Assembly: GCF_029784155.1 (NCBI RefSeq)
Contig: NC_073691.1
Location: forward strand, 66,160,839-66,224,838
DNA length: 64,000 bases
Origin: Uranotaenia lowii
Taxonomy: Eukaryota > Arthropoda > Insecta > Diptera > Culicidae
Direction of reading: 5' to 3'
Shown here piece by piece: positions 58,001-64,000 of this stretch. The notes under the pieces were generated by a model. It worked only from the letters and a program-made list of their open reading frames with translations. It ran no database searches and was not told the origin of the DNA. A program made the position numbers and the translations under genes. How positions within the stretch are numbered: the stretch's first letter is position 1; each line of letters starts with the position of its first letter.

Positions 58001-60393
58001 TACTGCGAAAATGTTTATGCAGACTCTGTGGAGTCTGAACTCCGACGACGGCAAGTCATGGGGATGGGATCAACCACTACCACCATCTCTGACCACGTAT
58101 TGGCAGAATTACTATGCGCAATTACCCGTCCTCGATCAGCTTCGAATCCCACGATGCGTCGTGCTTCCTGAGTTTGAATCCATCCAGCTACACCTGTTTT
58201 CTGACGCTTCAGAAAATGCCTACGGGGCCTGTGCCTACTTTCGTTCAAAGGACTCATCAGGTTGTATTTCCGTCGGCCTTCTCACGGCCAAATCCAAAGT
58301 CGCTCCTTTGAAAAAACGCAGCATTCCCAGGCTTGAACTTTGTGGGGCTCTCGAGGCCGCCCAATTGTACCAGAAAATCTCCTCAACCTTCGGAAGGAAG
58401 TTCGAAACATTCTTCTGGGTCGACTCAACCACGGTGCTCGCCTGGCTGAAGGCGACTCCCTCAGTTTGGACAACTTTCGTGGCCAATCGGGTTTCAAAAA
58501 TCCAGCTTGCAACAGTCGGCGCTTCCTGAAATCACGTAGCTGGTCAAGAGAACCCTGCTGACCATCTGTCTCGAGGAATTGACGCCAAAACGCTGATCTC
58601 CTGCAAACTGTGGTGGAATGGACCAAATTGGCTTCGGTCCGATGACTTTTTGCAGCTGACATCGCCATCAAGCACCTCCTACGAGACCCATCTAGAGTTC
58701 CGCACATCCAAACCGGTCGGCCTAACAGCCTCAGCAGACAGTTCCTTCATCGACACCTTTGTTGGCCGATTCTCGAAATACCAAACCATGCTACGCGTCA
58801 CAGCATTCTGCCTCAGGTTGTCACGCAAGTCTCGAAGCGCAGAAGCCAGAAAAAGAACGTTCCTCTCAGCGACGGAAATTCGCGATGCCGAGAATGCTCT
58901 CATACGATTGGTGCAAGCTCAAGAATTCTCCGAGCACGTAGCAGCCCTGCAAGCATCGAAGCCAGCTCCAATCAGGTCCCAACTCCGATGGTTTACGCCG
59001 TTCCTGGATGCAGATCGCCTGATGCGTGTTGGAGGACGAATCGACAAATCAGCTCTAAATTACGACGCCAAGCACCAAATTCTTCTTCCGTACAATCATC
59101 GATTCTCCGCCCTGTTAGTGGAGTGCAGATGCAGATGCAGATCGCCTGATGCGTGTTGGAGGACGAATCGACAAATCAGCTCTAAATTACGACGCCAAGC
59201 ACCAAATTCTTCTTCCGTACAATCATCGATTCTCCGCCCTGTTAGTGGAGTGCTTACACGAAAGGCATTTGCACGCAGCACCTCAATTGCTGCTTGGAAT
59301 CCTTCGATTACGGTACTGGATCACAGGGGCCAGAAAGCTGGTCAAAACAGTAGTTCATCGCTGCATAATATGCGTCCGAGCTCGCCCTAAATTGGTTGAA
59401 CAATTTATGGCAGAGCTACCAAAGGAACGCGTCGTTGCTGCCCGACCATTTTCGGTTTCCGGTGTCGATTATTGGGGCCCGATCCTGCTCAAACCTCCTC
59501 ATCGTCGAGCAGCCCCAATCAAGGCATTTGTAGCGGTGTTCGTCTGCTTTACTACGAAGGCTGTCCATATCGAACTCGTTTTCGATTTGACGACAGCCAA
59601 ATTCATCCAAGCTCTTCGTCGTTTCGTGTCCCGCCGAGGCCCTCCATCCGACATCTACAGCGACAACGGACGAAACTTTCTTGGTGCCAGCAATGAATTG
59701 CGCAAACTTCTGCGCTCCTCCGACCACGCACAAGGAGTTGCTGCCGAATGCTCCGATTCCAACATCAGGTGGCATTTTAATCCGCCACGAGCATCTCATT
59801 TCGGCGGATTATGGGAATCCGCAATAAATTCCGCCCAAAAACATTTCCTTCGAGTCGTCCGTGATCATCCGTTGGCCTACGACGATATGGACACATTATT
59901 GTGCCAGATAGAGTGCTGCCTCAACTCGCGCCCGATTACTCCACTGAGCGATGATCCGACGGATTTCGAGCCGCTTACTCCAGGGCATTTTCTAGTGGGC
60001 ACCTCCCTAAAATCCGTTCCAGATGACAACTTCAACGATATACCGTCAAATTATCTTCGGAAGTGGCAGCAAACTCAAAAGCTGCTGCAGGACATCTGGT
60101 GTCGATGGCATCTGGAATATTTGTCATCATTAGCACAACGAGCAAAGTGGCACAACTCACCTGTGATACTCAAAGAAAATCAGCTAGTCCTTTTAAAGGA
60201 GGATGGAACTCCACCAATCCGCTGGCCGACGGCCAGAATCACAAAATTGCATCCAGGGACTGATGGCATCACGAGAGTCGTCACTCTGCAGACCCCAAAA
60301 GGCTCTTGTACCCGTCCGGTGGCGAAAGTTTGCCTTTTGCCCATTGCATCATCAGCGGAGGAAAGTGAAAAACCGCCCGCCGCTGACCAATAA
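55026..60393 (+). pseudogene. BEL/Pao gag-pol polyprotein with a nonsense codon and a 127-bp duplication
   Basis: The start at 55026 is the first ATG of the long frame, 213 bp after the primer site. Gag has a DUF1759-type region (about 55380-55660) and three Cys knuckles (56023-56215, e.g. C-R-N-C-L-R-K-G-H-Q-S-R-T-C). Protease is L-L-D-S-G-S-E (~56424). RT has Y-V-D-D at ~57650 and RNase H has F-S-D-A-S-E at ~58200. A TGA at 58527-58529 replaces the Trp expected before N-H-V-A-G-Q-E-N-P-A-D. The same frame then continues open into integrase until a 127-bp tandem duplication (59011 onward) shifts it. The last frame, to 60393, has integrase Asp (V-D-Y-W-G-P, ~59464), Asp (Y-S-D-N-G-R-N, ~59658) and Glu (W-E-S-A-I, ~59811). 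There is no PHD finger, unlike the 23.9-30 kb copy. Confidence 0.92.
59011..59253 (+). repeat. 127-bp tandem duplication in BEL pol
   Basis: 59011-59137 is repeated from 59138 without a noticed mismatch until about 59253. The join has GCAGATGCAGATG, a local repeat that could favour slippage. 127 is not a multiple of three, so the integrase frame shifts by one. Confidence 0.9.
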
Positions 60394-60599
60394 GCAGCAG
60401 ACAAAATTTGCTGTTACTCGACACCTGCAATCATCCACCGTTCCTGCTCCAATCATCTTCACAACACTTTCACTTCTTATCGGCGCTGAATTTGTTTCCT
60501 GTTGCCGATTGCATCACCACCGGAGAATCAAAAAACACTACCGGCGTTGACCAATCAGCGACAGAAACAGATTGTCATCAAATGGCCAAAACACTTCCG

Positions 60600-61200
60600 G
60601 CGGGTCCAGTTTTATTGAACCATACAAGGCACTTTTTCCTTTGGATCAGGTGAGTTCCTGTCCAAGGCTTTATTTTCACTTGAGGAGGTCTACCGGGTCT
60701 ACTCTTTCAGACACTTTGCTCGTTCACCGGAATCCAAACATAACAGCAGCCAAGCTCCGAGATTCTGAGGGCGAGTGGTCCTGATGCAAGGGTGTTTTCA
60801 TTTCGAGCTTCGCTGGTGTCAGCTGAAAACATATCATGTAGCCACACTCCAGTAAGGTCGAATGTCTCGAATCCATCGTTCTTACCTTTCAAGGCCTTAT
60901 TCTGCTTGGATCAGGTGAGTTCCTGTCCAAGGCTCTTAATTTTGTTTGAAAGTGCTACCGGGTCTTATGTTTGCAGGCACTTTCCGATCCTTCGAGAAAA
61001 CAAACAGCAGCCAAGCTCCAACCAGTTTCGACGTCGAATGGTGCAATGGTGAACTGTTTTAAAACAAAAAACAATTGTTTTCAAGGCCTAATTTCACTTG
61101 GGCCAGGTGAGTACCTGTCCAAAAGGCTTATTTTCCCTAGGAAGTTCTACCGGGTCTTCCAATTCCAGGCAAACCACGACATCGACCGACGAAACGAATT
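60600..61200 (+). repeat. Three diverged repeats, each holding an intron-like unit
   Basis: Between the pol stop and the 3' LTR, a unit of about 190-265 bp occurs three times. Each has CAG|GTGAGT, then CCTGTCCAA-GGC, CTACCGGGTCT, a pyrimidine-rich stretch and CAG. The donor-to-acceptor spans are 60650-60710 (61 bp), 60915-60976 (62 bp) and 61107-61168 (62 bp). Whether they are spliced is unknown. Confidence 0.7.
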
Positions 61201-61381
61201 CACAACCGCGACCGACGAGACGAATCAAAACATCACACTTTGCGACCGACGAGACGAAATTTCCGAGGAGCCGGCTCAAAAGTAAACAACTTTTACACGC
61301 TACGAAGGAAAGGATCATCGGTGCCCGAGTTTTTAACCAATTGGATGCTGTCAGAAATGGGTATTTCTGAAGGGGCCAGTA

Positions 61382-61927
61382 TGTTCGATGCACACTGAGA
61401 AAATCGTGCACGAATAAAGTGGCGCTATCTGGTCCTGGGAAAGCGAAGCAGCCCAGTGAATTTTCATTGTTTTTTCACTGGGGCATGCTGTCAGACCAAA
61501 GGCGTTAGCAGCAGTGGGCTGCTAGGAAAACAAAAAAGATGGATTTCCGCTCTTTTCATCAGGCCCAGTATAAAAGGCCCTTCAGGAAGAAACGTGGTCT
61601 CTTTTTCCGACAGTGGCGGCCGTCGAGGCAAGATTACCAAAACAAACCCAGCAGAGCAGTCTTGATATTTTGTGCCGAAATTAATTGTGATTTGTACCTG
61701 TAATTGAATGTTAAATTATGAAAGTAGTATTTAAGTAAAGATTAAGAAAAACTAAGTAGTGTTAATTTAGTGGCGTAATAAATTAGTGAGAATAAAACTT
61801 ACCTGTGATTTCACCTGAACTCTGGAGTTGAATACCTGGATACTTACCTGCGCAAAATTGATGACGAACCTGGAAAGAAAACTGAAGTGAGGACATCCAA
61901 CATCGAAAAGAAAGGTACTTCCGTTCA
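61382..61927 (+). repeat. BEL/Pao 3' LTR
   Basis: 546 bp, matching the 5' LTR except one noticed base. It is preceded by a short purine tract (GAAGGGGCC) that may act as the polypurine primer, followed by target duplication AGTGG. Confidence 0.93.
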
Positions 61928-61932
61928 AGTGG

Positions 61933-63390
61933 TAATCAAAATAGTTGGAATGAAAATGGAGACAGAAGCAGCCAAATTGAATGCAAACATTATGTTTTTT
62001 CAGTTCTAGAACAAATATTTTTTATTGTTTTTTGCAACTTGATGATGAACTATTTAAACTTGAGAAAAATATTTTGAGCTGCAAAACGATGCATGGTTGG
62101 AGTGCAGATACGTTTTTACCACCCCACCCGGAAGCAGAAGCAAAAAGGCAAGCGTCCAGCCATTGAAAAGGTTTTGCCATGTCACGACCTGCCCTTTCAC
62201 TGTTTATCGAAGGTACTTGCTGTTTCCAGAGTACCAGCATCACTTTTTTTGCTACACTCACTGACTGTCGCCCTCTTCCAAAGTTCTACCCCCTAGAAGT
62301 ATTGTGTACGTACAGTCGGAAAATGGAAAAGCGATTTTTTCTTCCTCCCTAGTGGATTTCGATTGGGCTCTCTATGCAATCGTATCTTTCTATGGCGTGC
62401 CGTGTTTGTTTGTATGGTGGAATTTCTGGGCCTTTATCATTTCTAGAAACGATAGGGCGAAGGGCTGCCGGTTGCTGGTGGGAATTTTCCTGTACCATTC
62501 GAGTACGACAATAGAGAGGCATGAAAGCAGAAAATTGTTTTCCTTTTCCTCTGATAGTCATCCGGGTTTGGTCCTTCAGCATCGCCGCTATGATCACAAT
62601 GCTCGGGTAGTGATTGTTTTTTGTCCACAATCCCTCCACAGAAGGACCCAAATAACTGCAGATGAAATGTTGTTTTTGGTTTCCTTCCTCCGGCCGACGA
62701 CGACGACGATAAAGAAAGAGTGGAGATCATCCATCAAAATCAGTGGGTATTTTCTTTGGCAAGATCTGCTCACACAGAAGAGTTGGCATTTGGCTGGTAA
62801 ATAAAACTAACATTGGAGAGATTTATTTTGTGACTCAAATTAACTGACATTGTCTTGATTTCTGCTGACATGGGAAACGGGGAAAAACACCAAGTGACCT
62901 TTTGAGAAACAGTAGGATAAGCAATTTATTCAAGCTTTCTATAAATTTTTATTCCTTGCTTAGCAATATTTAAAAAAATAACAAATTACCTTTAGCGGTT
63001 TAAGTTCAGACTTGACAATTAAGTAACAATCTTTCAAGCTTTCAACCTCAGAAATTCAATCATCTATAGATGTGAAATATCCCAGCTAATAATCCAAATC
63101 GACTAGTTAGACTTTTCAAATAACCATCGTAAACACGTATGTATTGAGTGATTTTCTCATATTCATTAACGACAAGCTTTGCCCAAAAAAAGTGGAATCG
63201 GATAGCAGTTTAGTCAATTCGTTAATATGTCTCCAAAAAATTGAGAATATGCTAATTCGACATTTACGATTTGAGTGAACTGATTTACGATAAATGCGCG
63301 GACCTTCAATTGACACTATATCCGGTCTCTTACTTTGACCGATTCGTAAAAAGAAAATCTCACCTTTAGAGCTATAACGAGGATCATCTC
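61933..63390. other. No gene recognised
   Basis: The longest frame (62304-62804, 166 codons, plus strand) is hydrophobic at its start but matches no family I know. I do not call it a gene. Confidence 0.4.
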
Positions 63391-63600
63391 AAATGATGAG
63401 TTGGTATCGTGGTAAGATATCGGACAGCGAACTCGGAGGACTGGAGTTCAAATCTCGGTCGAGAAAATTTGTTTTTCGTTCATTTTACTTTTTGTGGGAA
63501 AATCGAATCGTTAGAATCTTGTCATTGTAGATATATCGCTTCTACTTTTGTAGCTATATGCTATTTTGGTAAGTTTAATACTATCTTTTCATCTGGTATA
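63391..63600 (+). mobile_element. tRNA-derived SINE candidate
   Basis: The head resembles a tRNA gene: a box A-like TGGTATCGTGGTAAGAT at 63402-63418 and a box B-like GAGTTCAAATCTC at 63444-63456, spaced as in tRNAs. No good acceptor stem or CCA-side pairing is seen, and an unrelated AT-rich body follows. This is the pattern of a SINE, not of a working tRNA. Confidence 0.5.
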
Positions 63601-63745
63601 TTTGTTTGAATAATTCGGTTGTTCCTGCGTTATACCTTCATGAATGTTTGCTGGGATATCAAACACAGACACATTTGAACGACCCAGAGGCAGAAAACCG
63701 TTCCAGAAAGTCGATTTTAGGTCGAAATTATTTTTCGAGATAACA

Positions 63746-63805
63746 CCAAATGACTTAGAAATGCATGAACCGCTGAGATGGTTCATGCATTTCTAAGTCA
63801 TTTGG
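63746..63805. repeat. Perfect 26-bp-arm hairpin
   Basis: The arms starting CCAAATGACTTAGAAATGCA and their exact complement flank an 8-bp loop. A further diverged half-copy (GCATTTTTAAGTCATTTGG) lies at about 63920-63938. Likely part of an inverted-repeat element. Confidence 0.6.
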
Positions 63806-64000
63806 CAGCATAAAAGAAAATATCGATTTCAGGATTTCCCTTGGTATGATTTCCGAAATCCTAAAGTCGATTTTTGATATAGATTTTCGTCGAGATAACA
63901 TTAGACTTTTACGTTTTATGCATTTTTAAGTCATTTGGTATCAACATTAAAATTTCATTTTTTCCAATTTCTTTGGTGGGTCTCTTTGGTGATTATTGAG
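63806..64000. other. Edge of inverted-repeat sequence, no gene
   Basis: It contains AAGTCGATTTT, GAGATAACA and GTCATTTGG words that echo 63700-63805, so the repeat structure continues toward the window edge. Confidence 0.4.

Larger units (their letters stand above)
54251..61927 (+). mobile_element. Full-length BEL/Pao LTR retrotransposon, 7.68 kb
   Basis: Two 546-bp LTRs (54251-54796 and 61382-61927) start TGTTCGATG and end CCGTTCA. The target duplication is AGTGG at 54246-54250 and 61928-61932. I noticed one difference between the LTRs (about 54595 T against 61730 A region). A primer-binding site, gag-pol and a long 3' region lie between. Near-identical LTRs mean a very recent insertion. 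The polyprotein has two lesions, so movement would need help in trans. Confidence 0.93.

Noticed and set aside
62304..62804. 166-codon plus-strand frame with a hydrophobic start
   Set aside because: No recognised family. The reverse strand is also open over much of the same span, which suggests composition rather than coding.
63391..63470. Functional tRNA gene
   Set aside because: Box A- and B-like words are present, but the stems do not fold into a convincing cloverleaf. A SINE head is more likely.

Overview
This window is animal, almost certainly insect, nuclear DNA, and a mosquito-like dipteran is the best guess. The signs are one spliced metazoan gene with GT-AG introns, AT-rich intergenic DNA, and a dense load of transposons: BEL/Pao, Jockey/Juan-like, CR1-like, R1-like, RTE-like and Penelope-like retroelements, plus mariner DD37E, hAT, TA-target and Helitron DNA elements. 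The DD37E mariner group was first described from mosquitoes. The species call is inference. No rRNA gene, CRISPR array or prokaryotic gene is visible.

The only host gene I can support is a carbonic anhydrase-related protein (CARP X/XI-like) on the minus strand. Four exons lie at 44122-43061. A probable terminal exon lies about 21.4 kb further on at 21701-21679, followed by a likely 3' UTR. The 5' exons, including any signal peptide, were not found and probably lie beyond 64,000.

Layout. 1-3.5 kb: LINE fragments, one of them buried in a degenerate ~18-bp minisatellite. 3.5-12.6 kb: mostly non-coding, with short inverted-repeat DNA transposons. 12.9-18.3 kb: an RTE-like LINE split by a hAT element (13057-15902), which itself holds a second hAT element (13481-14288), and by a TA-flanked element (16231-17184). 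18.3-21.7 kb: unexplained DNA and the presumed CARP 3' UTR. 22.3-33.6 kb: a second RTE-like LINE holding a 10.6-kb Jockey insertion with a 13-bp target duplication. That Jockey element in turn holds a BEL/Pao element whose open reading frames begin with two PHD fingers. One deletion seems to have removed the BEL 3' part together with the start of the Jockey RT. 33.6-34.9 kb: a DD37E mariner with intact ends and a decayed transposase. 34.9-41 kb: AT-rich DNA with a large inverted duplication. 41.6-42.8 kb: a non-autonomous Helitron carrying a tandem repeat. 43-44.1 kb: CARP exons. 45-49.3 kb: a 400-bp hAT MITE, then a LINE split by a CR1-like LINE. 50.3-53.4 kb: an R1-like pseudogene with two copies of its 3' tail. 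53.4-53.8 kb: head-to-head Penelope-like fragments. 54.25-61.93 kb: a full-length, very young BEL/Pao element with 546-bp LTRs differing at one noticed base and a 5-bp target duplication. Its polyprotein is broken by one in-frame TGA and a 127-bp tandem duplication. 62-64 kb: non-coding DNA with a tRNA-derived SINE candidate.

Apart from CARP the genes do not work together. The window is best read as a layered record of transposition, much of it inside one large CARP intron. All coordinates come from reading the sequence by eye. No alignment or database search was run.
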